Below are positions 43,986 to 57,181 of a stretch of DNA of 64,000 nt, piece by piece. Below the pieces are notes generated by a model that was given only the letters and a program-made list of their open reading frames with translations, was not told the origin of the DNA and made no database searches. Position numbers and translations under genes: made by a program. Source of the stretch: Sipunculus nudus (Eukaryota; Annelida; Sipuncula; Golfingiida; Sipunculidae); the NCBI GenBank assembly GCA_026874595.1, contig CM049316.1, forward strand, positions 38,511,195-38,575,194. The letters run 5' to 3'. Numbering within the stretch: position 1 is the stretch's first letter; each line of letters opens with the position of its first letter.

Positions 43986-44980
43986 GCTATATAAATATTC
44001 CCTCAAACACAATATCAATTATTCTCAATTGAATGATAGCTCTTATTTCTAGAACTGTATGAAATTTAAAAGCCTAAATCAGTATATACCTTCTGAACAT
44101 CAATAAATGCTGCCTTTGCTTCTGCTATGGTGGGCTTGACATTTCTTCCTCTGTGCTGGAATCAGTTTTGGCAGTAAACAAAGCATCATAGCACTAATGG
44201 CACCTAAAAGAAACCAGGATGAACAGAATGTCAACTTGTAGGACAATAACTGATTTACAACAAAAAATTTAGTTTCTCAACCAATAAACAAATTTCATGG
44301 AATGAAAATAATGATCCTGTTAATCATGCAGTGGTCAAGATTTTGAAGCAAAATGGTTTGATAACCTTCCTTGCAGATATATATACCATAACACATGAGT
44401 GGCCATATGGAGTGATTGATACAGGGACTATTTAAAAGTTAAATGTGTCCATTAGTCATTTTTCTCCATGGAATGCATTTAAAACTGTTTAAATTGTTAA
44501 TGATGAGCTGGAAACAGGTTTAAAAGAGACCATTACATCAGCTTTGTTATACATATAAAGATGTATGAGGGCATATTTATAAAAAGTCACATACATGTCA
44601 CTCTCAAAATCCATCTGGAACCTCTGTATAAACAACAAGGAATCCAATAGTCACAGTGTTCAGCTGAAGTTGACCTTGAGGTAAAAATCTGAAAATGAAG
44701 GTAATGTCTGATAAGAAGAGATAATATAGACCATGGCTGGAAGATATGATTGGTTTGTATTGATAAGTAAGAAATTGTTGCAAATAATATTTTGTGACCT
44801 GACCATGTGTTTTCAAATGTTAAAATTTAAGCATGTGAGCAGTTTGTGAACATATGATGTATATTATTACCATAATCATTGGTTGGCTTTTTGATAAATT
44901 GATGACAGTACAGTAGTTTTCACATTTGTTCAATTGGGTTTATTTTTTATAATAAATATATTATTAAATATATGTATTTT

Positions 44981-45225
44981 TATAGTCGCCAGCCTAGGTC
45001 TGGCGACTATAGGCTAATCGTCGTGTCTGTTTGTTTGTTTGTGGGTCTGTTTGTCCGCACTCTACACGTCGCAGTTTTGCAGCAGTTGATCTGAAACTTA
45101 CAGGAAAAGTGTAAAATCGGTAACTGTCCAAGCCTATTCTTTTTGGCCATGATCGGTTCACGGACAAGGTCACGGTTCTTGGCAAACGCTGGCGACTATG
45201 TCATGATTACATCTTGCACTTGTTT
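44981..45225. mobile_element. Small element with GTCGCCAG hairpin ends
   Basis: Starts with a perfect hairpin, ATAGTCGCCAG and CTGGCGACTAT (44982-45010). Near the far end it repeats CTGGCGACTAT (45189-45199), followed by TTGCACTTGTTT. The interior has TGTTTGTTTGTTTG and CTGTTTGTCCGCAC. It is non-coding. Confidence 0.6.
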
Positions 45226-45826
45226 ATTTTATAAAATGTATACAGTTGAAATATAACTCATGTTCCCAGTCCACAGGTGTAAGGACTTGGTGGTGGTGTA
45301 GGGGTGGTATGACTGGAGTCACAACATCTCTGTATTATCAAAGTGTATATACATAGGATTTTCACTTGATTCAACAAAGCTAACAGAATAAAAAAGTTCA
45401 TTCACAATTACTTATATTTAAAAAAAAGGACAGACAGACTGGTAGGCAAACAAAGCGGATAATATATGTTTCAATTATTTCTTAATTTTTTTTATTATAT
45501 CATTTTTTTTTTAAAGTTTAACATCTGCAATATTACACAACTGAGTATACAAGTTGCTTTCAAATTTTAGACTTTAATAGCTTAAATCCATACACATACA
45601 GGATATGAAAGTTTTTTTCAACAGTGCTTATAGGAAAAATATCATAATTAATATATATTTAATGATAACAGAGAGATGGTGGACAGACAGAGCTGATCAC
45701 TTTATGTTCCATTCTCCTGAAGCAAGAATGTGTTTCAATTTGAATTAGATCTTAATTTTTTCTAATCCAATTGATTCTTAAATGAAATAAATTTTACACA
45801 CTTTCACAGGTGAAAAGGAATCAATG

Positions 45827-45860
45827 GCGGGGGGTGGGGGGGTGGGGGGGGGGGGGGTGG
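45827..45860. repeat. G-rich tract
   Basis: GGGGGGTGGGGGGGTGGGGG-type text with at least four G runs, able in principle to form a G-quadruplex. Confidence 0.85.
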
Positions 45861-46619
45861 AAGGGGATCACCAACACTTCTGCATATACATTCAGGGCAA
45901 ACAAAGCCTGATCTCCGATTCTGCTGAGGCAGGAAAATAATGAACAAATGTTTGTATTAGATCCTCATTTTTTTATCTCATAAAAGTTAATTCATGATTC
46001 TAAATTGCATCATCATATATCTCAATCTTGTTAGATAACCCCACATCATGCATACAAATGTATATTTATTTTTTTACCACACAAATATATCTTTTAAATT
46101 TGCAAAACAAAAAATATCTAAATATAATACTTGATTCAGATTTCACAATTTTTAATTGTGCCTTTATTAATCTGTAATTTGCTTCATATTTAATAAATTA
46201 ATGCATACTGATGGGTTTAATTTTAATATTTTAAAATCATTTAAAAGGAAATTAATTTCTTTAAAATGCTACTTTAACCCAAAGGACATCTTCTGGATTA
46301 CTCAATGAATAACCCATTCAAGGAAAGTTTTGTATATTGGAGTGAAAACAGCATTACAGTTGAAGAAAAACAGGGCAAACAATAACAATTACTGCATAAC
46401 ACTTGGTGGGTAGGGTTGGCAGGGGTGGGGAGGGTGGATTTGATATGAGAATAACTGTACACCTGTCACAGCATGGGATCTCCCCCAGTGACCAGTAACA
46501 AATCAGGAACCCTGGCATAGATAACTTAACTTCCAGTGACCAGGAGTGGACTGCCTGCATCTGGACAAAGCAAGTGACTATTACAGAGCCTCAACAACAA
46601 AAAATCAATTATTAGCATA

Positions 46620-47290
46620 ATTTTTTAGCTTTTATTTTCTAATTTCAGATTTAAACAAATTAAATACTTAAGTTTACATGCTGTGAAAATTTAATCAACA
46701 GTACTCACAGGAAAAAAAGTGCTATGGTCAAAATTTAAGGTACTGATTTTATTCATATGCGGATAACTTAAAAAATTTAATAATTCAGATCTAATCTTGG
46801 GTATACAATTGAATCTTAATTTAAACAGAGTTATATACTTGAACGAAAGGTCTCTAGCTTCCAAAACGTTCATGTTAGGTGAGTAAATTTCCTGAATTTT
46901 TACAAAGTTCATTATATTTGGGCCCACAACTTGAAGAAACAGACTTAATTTCAAGCATGTATAAAGAAAATATATAGGAGAATACCGGTACTTCTGGTAA
47001 ATATTAAGAAAGAAAAACAGACAGATCAGTGGTTTTGATATTAGACAGTCCTGAAGTGTGATAATAGGTTTTTAATGGAAACTTGAGGTTTTTCCTTAAT
47101 TTTTTCGAAGGAATAAGGTCGCAGTGACCCAGTTTCCGGTTTGGTAGGAGATTTTGGGGACATCTAACAGTATGCCGAATTTTGGATTCATAGGTCTAAT
47201 GATTTCAAAACGTGCCAATCTAACGGACCGACAGACGACGGACAATGAGTATAGCTCAGATAACGTATGGTCAGCTGAGCTAAAAAATTC
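46620..47290 (+). repeat. AGCTCA repeat family R1
   Basis: Near-complete copy ending GGTCAGCTGAGCTAAAAA. The other end has CTTTTATTTTCTAATTTCAG. Inverted relative to 55553-56240. It lies within the decayed minus-strand gene. Confidence 0.7.
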
Positions 47291-49511
47291 AGGCAACTTC
47301 TGACGTCTAACAGGTAGAACACATGATTTATACCTGAGAGGTGGAAAGTTAAAATCATAGCCTAGAAGTAGTGTGTTTGTCTTGGACAGCCCATGAAAGC
47401 CATGATTGTTACAGAAGATGGACAAGGTATTGAAACTTGTACCACCCTACTCAACTGATTAGCAGACAGATTAAAATCATGTACATTGTTTCAAAAAGAA
47501 ATATAGAGCTACATATAAGGTGGTCCAAAATTACCTGCTGATGGCTCAGATGAATTCAAACCAGCTAACATCTTCTTGCTGTCTGGGTATTTTACTGCCA
47601 CCTGGTTCTTATCCTTCAGGATGGCTGCCATGTCATCTCATTTAGCCATCAACTCCATCATGCCTCCTCATCCAGATATATTCCAAAGAAGTCTCCCTGT
47701 ACCTATGAATGTCAAATTAGCCAAATCAAGAATCAGTTTGCTTGGAATAGTTTACTGATAGATCAGGTACTATATAAAACCTTGAATTCACCTACACAAA
47801 GTATATAATGAAATCATTTACATGATGAAAAAGATTGGGTGCCTCTGGCTTCTCATATTATTATTGTAGGAGACTTGTTTTTCTCAGGCTGAAGAATCTG
47901 TACATTGTAAACAGGATCATGCATGCAACACGTCACTAGTAACTTTTTTACCTTTAGCCTATAGATCCATTGGGATTACAGTATCATCTGAAAGAATATT
48001 TTCACTGGTAGGACTAGTGATTGTAATATAGATTTTTTAATAGAAAATCAGGAAGTAATTACCCATATACACGGGCGGATCCAGGATTTAGGAAATGTGT
48101 CATACAGACCCTTATGTGTGTGTCTGTGAGTCCCCCCCCCTCCCTAGTCCTGGAACTTAAAGATAAATTGACGCCACTGGCTGTCAGGATCAGCAAACCT
48201 TGGATATCTCATTTACATTATATCCAAACATGGGCCTTCTTCTCCACAAATCCAGGGTAACCTCGACACCCTTGTCTCTGCCATGTACTCGTGCATCCTC
48301 TCTCTCAGTTCCTGATATTAATGCTTGAGCCACTTGGTCTCACGCTTGGTGGAGGCAGTGTCTGGATCTGTAACATAAAATTACCGGTACTCAGAATTGA
48401 GAAATACTATATATACCGTCTGCATCTGTATTAAGCAGGCCCCAGGCAGAGCGGATTCATTGGGATTCAATTTGCATATTTTTTTTTGCAGGAAAACAAG
48501 TCATAATAGAATTACATCTTATTAAAACTACTACTACTAAATGATAGTTTCCACTTTACCAGTGAAATGTTCTGTTTTAATACTTACTACCAAGAGTTAT
48601 TCCATTTTTCAAGAACTAGGACATTTTTTCTTTAAAGGGGAAAACAATTTTGTACTGATTAATAGAAGAAGGGGAACCTTTATTTTTGAACATATTGTGC
48701 ACACATGGAAAACAACTTGGCTTAATGTCATATTGCACCAACTTGTAAATTGAGTAATTATTTACACACACATATATATATATATATATATATGTGATAT
48801 ATATATAATAAACACGCAAACACATATATGTATATTAAACACACATATATTTTTTAATACCGTTTAAGTTTCCTTATTTGAATTGCCCTAACTTTGTTTG
48901 ATAATTTATGAAAAAAACATGACGGTGCATGCATGTCCAGCACTTCAGCCCCTGCTCAGTAATGTCCAGCACTTCAACCCCTGCTCAGTAATGCGTGACA
49001 TGCTCTCTCAGACCAAACATGTACGCTCGCACTTGGTATTCTCTGCACCAAAGGTGTGTTAGCCCATGTAACTATTTAACAGGTCTTATGCCACTGCAAT
49101 GATGTTCAAGTTCCACTGATAAAGAATGAAAGGAATACATGGTATGGCATTTGGAAGCAGACAGGTTGATATTCTCACTGGAATTGGATTAAATCCTGTT
49201 GGGTCTCCAAAAAATATAGGCAAAACCTTCCTCCTCTTACCTTGATCATGTTCTAGGTAAGTAATTCATTATTATTGTAAGTCGTTTGAGTCAGGTTTAC
49301 ATTTGCACTGAAAAAGACATGATTTGGGTTTTATCCGACACCTGACTTCTTAGCCTTGACCCTTTTATTCCAAGCGGCCTGGGTCTTCCTGCACACAGAA
49401 CACAGGGTGACCCGAAAGAAATGAACATGCTGTGTAAAATGATGAAACTTAAATTGGACCACACCAACAATTAATAAGAAAGCCTGTGAAAAGACTATAT
49501 ATGACAATATA

Positions 49512-49522
49512 AACATATATAA

Positions 49523-49559
<37 letters not shown>

Positions 49560-49855
49560 CATATATTTTATAATATATTATATTATAATATATATGTATA
49601 TATATAATATATAATTATTAAGTATATACTTATAAAGCATATATATATAAATATATATTCATTTAAAATATCTTTTGATTGTGTTACTGTTTTAATGTTA
49701 TTTTATAAAGAAATATATTTGTTTTATATTCCTGTGACGTCACACAAACATGTTTTTAATATTTCATTTTATTTGTACATAATTTCTATTCATATTACAT
49801 ATTTAAATATTTATTGGAAGGGGCATATGACATATTGAAGGCATTGGAACCGAAG

Positions 49856-49886
<31 letters not shown>

Positions 49887-49949
49887 CCCCCACACACATA
49901 TTGAAAGTTGGGGTGGGAGCAATTTAATGGAATAGTTTTGCCCATATGC

Positions 49950-49985
<36 letters not shown>

Positions 49986-50126
49986 TCCTAAATTTTAATT
50001 GTGTAAAATTACCTGAAATCTCTATATTTTTTCTTTAACATTTTGTATGGGCTAAGCCCCAACTTGGCCCAAGGTTAGTGTCCTTCTGTAATGATTTCCT
50101 ATAGGATTTTTGTCAGCAATATATAT

Positions 50127-50179
<53 letters not shown>

Positions 50180-50190
50180 ATATATATTTT
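49512..50190. repeat. Microsatellite-rich region
   Basis: (CA)n and (TA)n at about 49524-49660, a C tract with CA repeats at about 49857-49905, and TA tracts at 49955-49982 and 50120-50185. No gene. Confidence 0.9.
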
Positions 50191-50727
50191 TTCAAAGAAA
50201 TGGATGTTCCCACGGGCCACGCCTATGTATCTTCTAACATCTTCTGTCAAACAAATAAATTTAGTCTGCGCATGCGCACTTTTTGACAGCATGCATGGTT
50301 TCCCTTCGTATCGTGCTCCCTGTGGCAGAACAGTCAGCCATTAATTTTTATTTACACCAAAACACTGCTTCATATTCATAAAAAAATTAAGAAAGGTACA
50401 AAAGAAAGAACATTTTCTCTCTGGAATATGAACATTTTTAGAATCGGATGACTTAGAATATGCAAGATGTTATTGGATTCTAATGAAATGATCTAATGTT
50501 TTTTACATCATCAATCGATCATGACGGCAATGAATTTAGCGTGTCCGTTTTAAACTAAATACACTGGTTAAAGTCAGTTCTAAAAATACTTTACAGCCAA
50601 TTTAAATACTAAAGCCAGTGAAATCTAACTAGAAAAATAAGCCTTACCCTTTATATGACCTGTGAAGAACACCCAGGTCCCTTGCTCCTGCTTCAACTTC
50701 AAGCATCTTCTTCACAAATTCGTCCAT

Positions 50728-51347
50728 GTTGAACTAGAAGACGCTACAAAACACGTGGACAAACACGCAGCTCCTATGCAGCGAGAGAATGGGGCAGACT
50801 GTGTCTGCCCAAATACGGAGTGTCACGTGATAAACGTCACAATATTTCGCCGTTGATTTTCACAAACATGCAGGCCTAGACTGATACCCAGCCCAACCAT
50901 ACCAGCCCACCAAGACACCTTTCTGCAGAAATCACAGCTTTGATTATCCGTTCAGTGCTGATGCTGATCAAACAGACCCAGTAGGAATAAAGCAATTTGG
51001 ATAGGACAAGCAGACACCTACACAGGCCGGCTCTTTTCGCGACATTGTGAGTGGTGCCAGTCTGTAGTAGTGTAGGAATCCGCTTCGGTCACTAGCCCGT
51101 GATCAACAAAACTGGTTAAAATCCTATCAATTTGATTGGATATTTAGCTGTTAATCTCATGATGAGATTAGAAGCAGCTACACAAACCGTCATTGAGACC
51201 ATACCAGGTGGGTAACCAATAATTCCAACTATAATTTGGATCAAGAACGTAGGCTGTTTGTGAACGTAAAACCCGGATCCAACGGCCCCGGATGCCGGAC
51301 CGCAAGAAAAATGGTAAAAATACGCTTATAGTTATACAGTATCAGGG
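50728..51347. other. Spacer upstream of the decayed minus-strand gene
   Basis: No second gene seen. A short + frame at 50662-50856 is antisense to the putative first exon. Confidence 0.4.
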
Positions 51348-51432
51348 TTGGCAGTTTTATCCACAGTTGGTTTAATCCACTGGATAAATCCGGATTAATC
51401 CGGATCGGATAAAACAGATTTTATCCAGTTTT
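51348..51432. repeat. Palindromic TTTATCCA/TGGATAAA cluster
   Basis: CAGGGTTGGCAG is followed by four or five copies of TTTATCCA in both orientations and by the palindrome CCGGATTAATCCGG. The start resembles a hAT-type terminal repeat; the other end was not found. Confidence 0.5.
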
Positions 51433-52048
51433 ATCCAAAGTATGGGTGTATACTGTCTGTGAAGTAGACATTTTATATTAAATTTATCTTTCTGTAAAAA
51501 AACTGTAAAAAATACAGTTCTTATTTATAAGGAACATTTATGTCTAGTTAACTGAATTATTATGTTACCATATATTTATACATAAAACTCATTGTTTTTG
51601 TCACAGGTAGTCATACCATGATTTGAATAATTTTGAAACTTGAAATTACTGCTCTTCTTTAGCAAGGTCAGTTAGAGTATGACTTTTTAAAAAATTACCA
51701 ATTTTGTACATCACACTATTAAAAAGCTAAATAACTGCAATTAACACGTTCAGTTAAACCCCACAATCAGTGGTACTGTAGAATATCATATATTTACAGA
51801 TAAGCATTTATTCTTACATCTGAGAGATTTGTACATAATCGAGTCATTTATTGCATTAATGACTTTAGATATACAGTGACATCAGTCACTATGTCAACAA
51901 TTTTGTGGGGGTAACCTTTCTAGACGCAAATGATATAATACTTGAAAAGCTATCATGCCCAAGTAGGTTTCTCTGAATGTAGGGTAATAGTGTGATTCGA
52001 TTCTGGACTCTTTTGCCACTAGAAAGGCAGGGACCTGTAACATGAACT
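51433..52048. other. Gene-free spacer
   Basis: Nothing recognisable. Confidence 0.5.
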
Positions 52049-52053
52049 ACATG

Positions 52054-52787
52054 TAGTCCGCCACGTACGGACTCCATTTATGTGATATGGAATCCGATCG
52101 TCTGGCGGTGAGAGTTCACCCTGAGGTACATGGAGGGACCTGTAACATGAATTACCACTGCTTGTTGTGCGAAAGAGAAGCAATCTTGTATTTATATATA
52201 GAAATAAATTTATTATGTATCAAATTAAATCGATATATCACCTTTATGTGGGCCTGTCAATGTTTTTTATCCTTTGAACTGCCGGGGTTCAGTTGTTGCA
52301 TGCGCAACAGGACACCACCGGAAAAGGAATTCCATGCAAATTAGGTGGGCAATCTATGCAAAAGAGGAATTCAGGGGGGCTTTTCCCAGGAATGCCAGTG
52401 CCATGCACTAGGACAGACTATATTTTCATAAGCATCCTTCCCATCATACATCGCGCGTTGTCAATGATGCTAATTTCCTATTGGCTGTTCCAACTTGAAG
52501 TGGCGAGCGGCCCGACGGAGATGAAGTAATATCTGTAAAAGCCCATACTTTATTATATACTGATCTTTCAGCAAAAGTTTTGGTCCCGACGGAGTTCAAG
52601 CATCTGTAACAATAATAATATGTGGGGTTTAACTGGTGTCCTCACGTTACAAAAGTCATATATATATATATCTCAGGGTTTGTACGATCCGTACAACCTT
52701 AGATTGTAAAGACTCTCCCCGCCAGAGGCTGCAGCGCTTGATCAGTGTTTACTATAATGTATATGTCAGCGCTGCAAGACTGCAGCA
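52054..52787. mobile_element. 733-bp non-autonomous element, copy B (734 bp)
   Basis: Same ends as 9395-10127 (TAGTCCGCCA and GACTGCAGCA). Flanked by ACATG at 52049-52053 and 52788-52792, a shorter target repeat than in copy A. It lies directly against the long-inverted-repeat element that follows. Confidence 0.7.
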
Positions 52788-54753
52788 ACATGTCCGGTAT
52801 AGGGCGATTTCGGCCGTCGCCCATATTGGCCGCCTGCTTCAATTCGACCATATCGGCCGCAGGCACCTAACGTGCAACCATTTAGGCCACAACCCCGACT
52901 GAGGCACTGCTGGGCGCCCTGACTCTGGCCAGTCAACCATATCGGACGCAGCTTGGGCGGCGGGGCACAATTTAAAGGGGCCAAATCGCCTATAAAGCAT
53001 GTTGAAATAACACAAAAAATAGCTTCTTCTCTTTAAAATAAATCTGTACCTGCCAAAATATTGCCTTGAAACCGTTTGCTTACTCCTGTAAACAAGTTTT
53101 AAAAACAGTGGACCAGGCGCGATCAAAGGTGTCAACATAAACACAGCGCGTGGGACGTACTGTGCATCCCTGAGCCACAACACCTGCGAATCATGAGATG
53201 CCCTGACTGCCTTGACCCCAAAAATGTATAACATGTTCACACTGGCTGAAAATTTGTGTGTTGCTGCTCACAATTGGACCTTCAGTTACGCGGCCTTGTT
53301 ATGGTAAATAAACACACAATTGGACTGTGTTTACAAACACGCAGAGCCATAACAAGGTGTTAAATAGGCGTATGAGAGGTACTGAGACTGTGTACTGGTA
53401 TGGTTTTGCTGGGAAACTTTTGTATAAAGCAAAACTGAACTGATAGTGTAAAAGAATAGGCATAATATTGCTCCTGATTGTGTCCCTTTAATTTTGGCAG
53501 CCAGGCTACCTCATTACTAGCAGTCAATCGTTCTTCTGGGCTACCTAATTACAACATACACAACTACATATTAAGTCCTTAAGCGTGCATATATACCAGT
53601 AAACTCATCTACACAAACACCTTCAAACAAAACATATACGCAATAAATCAACATCTAACAGAAATAAATAAACAAATAACACTGTATTATAACACTCATT
53701 TAATGCACACAAAATCTAAATATACTGCAAGGAATCTAACTATAAATCATAACAATATATGTACATAGGTCCCAAAAAAAACTTTCTATCCTGAAATATA
53801 TAGGTTACAACTGCATGTCTTATAAAAAAATAAAAACTTTTGTATACCAATTCAGGGGTTCCTTGTTTACCACACCTACACCTTTACTTCCATTAATTAC
53901 TACTCGCGCTGCTTGCCGATTGCTCGAATTATAACAGTCGAGTATATAAATTGAACAAGCAGGGAAAGGCACAGCGCCAAAAGTAAGTTTAAATGTGACT
54001 GACAGAAGATGTTGAGCAACCATGAAATGCTATAAGCAATTACGAAGGCCTTGGACCTTAGGGCCAGGTGATTCTTGGGTATAATTTTGAAGTGAAGTTT
54101 ACTGTATTTCATGTGACTTCGAATAGCACAGTTAATTAACTGAATACTTATGGATGTACTTTTTACCATACAGTATAACTATGATACATAATAAGAACAA
54201 TATGTACCATATAAACATTAGGATTGAACTTAGTGACAAATATAATATGATCACAATTAATCGTACATATCAGAGGATATTAAACATTTTTTATACACCT
54301 GCATCTGTACACACATTGCTAAAATGTAGCAATTATACACACATATATATATATATTGTCAATTGATGTTTATATAATTTCAAGTGACAGAATATTGGTT
54401 TTGATTTTGTTATTAAAATATATGATTAAGATTAAGAGAATGCTGTTAGCAAATATGTGACACGTACATCGCAATATTCTGGATCATACTTTAAATAAAT
54501 ATATATTTTTTATTAAGCCTATCATATTTCCGGATGAATAAGCTATTTCTAATTATGATGTAACTGTGTTGTTATGAGGTAGCCCGGCGGCTGAAATGGT
54601 GCCCCGGCGCCCAAACTGCGGCCGATATGGTTGACTGTAATGACTGGCCAGAGTCGGGGCCCAGCGGTGGCTCAGTCAGGGTTGCGGCCAAAAAGGTTAA
54701 TTTTAGGCCGGCGGCAGATATCGACCGAAATCGCCCTAATTCGATCTACATGT
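52788..54753. mobile_element. Long-terminal-inverted-repeat element, 1.97 kb
   Basis: About 190 GC-rich bases at the left (52788-52985) match the complement of 54570-54753: AGGGCGATTTCGG near the tip, then CCTTTTTGGCCGC-like text, CTCTGGCCAGTCA, CAACCATATCGG and GGGGCAC. Both tips carry ACATGT. The AT-rich interior holds a hairpin (CCTTGTTATGG and CCATAACAAGG, about 53291-53361) and a piece shared with 35215-35330. No transposase was seen. Confidence 0.65.
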
Positions 54754-55552
54754 CTGCTCAGTCAAAATGGGTGTCGCAAAAATTGTTGTTTCCATACAAA
54801 GCCAATACATCATATGTTCCTTAGAAATTCCTGTATTTGATTTTACTCATACTGGAATTTATTAGATTAGAGGAGAGGGGCCCGTTTCCCCATCAAAGCA
54901 GGCTGTGCCCCACCTTACGCTAAATTAAGCTGTTCAGGTACAAAAATGTTTCCCATTATCCAGTGTTCTCCACTAGCGGTTTTGTCCGGGGGCGCCGGCT
55001 GTACAAAATATGCCAAACTACTTTAGCGTCAGGACAAAAAATTGTGCCCGAACAGAAAATTCACCCACCCCGTTAAAAAGCTGTCTGTACATGCAATCAC
55101 AAACAGCACTAGGGACATTTGCAAAACTTGCTGACTCGGTCAGACCGTCCGAGTCAAAAATTAAAGTAGCATTTAATTGATTCACAACTTCCCCATTGTT
55201 ACTAGCATTAGTAATCCCTGGCCTCCACATGGAGATTCGTACAGGCCACTTAATCCTTGCCTTAACAATTACTTTGTAACATATTTATTTTCTTTCCAGC
55301 AAACGAACATTGATAGAAAACACATGTATTCACATCTTTTTTCTAAATATTCGCACATGAGGTGGGGGACATACGATTACTAGATCTGTTCCACAGATCA
55401 ACTTTGCCCTTGTCATATTTATACTTCTCCATGTAAACATTAATATTATTGCTCTTGGTTAAAACGTATTGCTCTTGGTTAAAATTACGTATGTATTGGG
55501 CAGCTGAGCAGTACATTGATGCTAAATTTTGCAATGTTTAGCTCAGCTGACT
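54754..55552. other. Gene-free spacer
   Basis: A direct repeat of ATTGCTCTTGGTTAAAA occurs twice near 55450-55480. Short frames have no motif. Confidence 0.5.
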
Positions 55553-56900
55553 ATAAGTCATCTGAGCTATAGTCGTGGTCCATTGTCCGTCGTCCGTCCG
55601 TCTGTCTGTCTGTCCGTCCGTCCTTCTGTCCGGATGTCCGTCCGTAAGACTGGCACGTTTGTACACAATTGGACCCACGAATCTGAAATTCACCATACAG
55701 TTAGATGTCCCAAAAATCTCCTACCATGCCGAAAATTGGGTCAATAGGACTTTGTTCCTTTGAGATATTAAGGAAAAACCTCAATTTTTTATTAGAAATC
55801 TATTTTCACACTTCATGACTGCCTTTTATCAAAACTACTCATCAGGTTTTCTTCATATTTACCATAAATTTTTCTCTATATAGTTTCTATGTGCATGCCA
55901 GAAATTAAGTCAGTATTATTTAATTTAAAAAAGTTATGGGCCCAAACATAATGGACCTTGTAAAAAAATCAGGTAAGATATTTGGTCACTTAAGACCAAA
56001 AGTGTTAAAGGTAGAGACTTTTTTTTCAGTAATACAACTTAAATTGATTAAAATTTAATTGTATACCAAAAATTAGATCAAAATCTTTTGATTTTTTATA
56101 AATATTGGCAAAAATATAAAATTGGTACCTTAAATTTTGCCCAAGTTTGACCATGTCACGTTTTTTTCCTGTAAGTACTGTGGATTTAATTTTCACAGGA
56201 TGTTTTTGTTAGCATTTTGTCTGTTAACTCCAACAATTTGGAACCAGTTGATCAAAAACTGTAGATTTTATTCAAGTTTTCAAGCACCATGTCACATCAA
56301 ATTTACATCAAGCTAGTGTTATGCAGTGTGCTAGAGCTCAGCTCAGCTTCAGCTCTAAGTTCCTTAAATTTAGCATACAGTTAGATGTCTCCAAAATCCC
56401 CTACCATGCCAAGAATTTGATCACTAGGACTTAATTCCTTCAAAATATTAATGAAAAACTTCATTTTTCCATTTAAAACCCATTGTTACACTGTAAGACT
56501 GCCTAATATCAAAATCACTGATCTGACTTTGATCATATATAATATACATATTTTTTCTATACATTCGCTATGCACATGCCAGAAATGATGTCAGTATTGC
56601 GTAATTGTTTTAAATTATGGGCCCAAACATGATGCACTTTTTAAAAAATCAAGAAATATATTTACTCCCTTAACCAGAGGATTGCTGAAGCAAGAGATTT
56701 TTTGTCAGAGATGTAACATTATTTAATCAAGATTCAATTGAATACCAAAAATTAGTTCTGAATTTTTCAAATTTTATAAGTTATTTGTAATAATATAAAA
56801 TAAGTACCTTAACATTTTGCCAAACTTTGACCATGGCACGTTTGTTTCCTGAGAGCACTGTTGATTTAATTTTCATATCATGCACACATAAGGATTTCAT
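55553..56900 (-). repeat. AGCTCA repeat family R1, two inverted copies
   Basis: Starts TTAGCTCAGCTGACT, then CCGTCGTCCGTCCGTC (about 55590-55650). It runs in the reverse sense to 46620-47290. A second partial copy begins near 56330 with AGCTCAGCTCAGC. They are non-coding; frames at 55529-55763 come from the CCGTC runs. Confidence 0.75.
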
Positions 56901-57181
56901 CTTTGTAGTTTAAAAAGCTGAAAGAAATTGGCTAAATATTATTGCTTTTATTAAAGTTTTTATGAGACCATGTCACACCCAGGCTTAATCCAGCCCCTCT
57001 TCAGTCACCTGTATGTTGACCTTACATAAGATTATGCATGCTTGAGCGAAGCATACACTGGCGCAGCCAGGCAGCTAATGCCCAGCCACAGTTGATCCAG
57101 GTGTCCAACCCAACTCATCTAGTAGTTGTTTTGAAAATCAACATAACAATAAACAATATATTAATAATTTTGTATTGGTTT

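Larger units (their letters stand above)
44090..50727 (-). pseudogene. Decayed multi-exon gene, minus strand, unrecognised
   Basis: Several minus-strand blocks have splice borders and gene-like text. 50648-50727 starts with ATG and reads MDEFVKKMLEVEAGARDLGV then LHRSYK, with donor GGGTAAGG. About 48185-48367 follows acceptor ATGTTACAG and reads YQELRERMHEYMAETRVS then PWICGEEGPCLDIM, but with two in-frame TAA codons. 47535-47702 (acceptor CATTCATAG, donor CAG|GTAATT) reads GDFFGIYLDEEA, then after a frame slip MAAILKDKNQVAVKYPDSKK. 44090-44203 (acceptor CTTTTAG, donor AAG|GTATAT) reads DSSTEEEMSS and, shifted, IAEAKAAFIDVQK. A further piece near 49331-49420 has CSVCRKTQAAWNKRVK. Stops and frame slips in most blocks indicate a pseudogene. 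R1 repeats lie in its introns. Grouping the blocks into one gene is inference. Confidence 0.4.

Noticed and set aside
48185-48367. Reading TAA as Gln to rescue the exon
   Set aside because: The receptor gene and other frames use the standard code, and the neighbouring exon also has frame slips, so decay is simpler.
55529-55763. Two overlapping frames rich in SVRPSV
   Set aside because: Translation of the CCGTCCGTC run in the R1 repeat.
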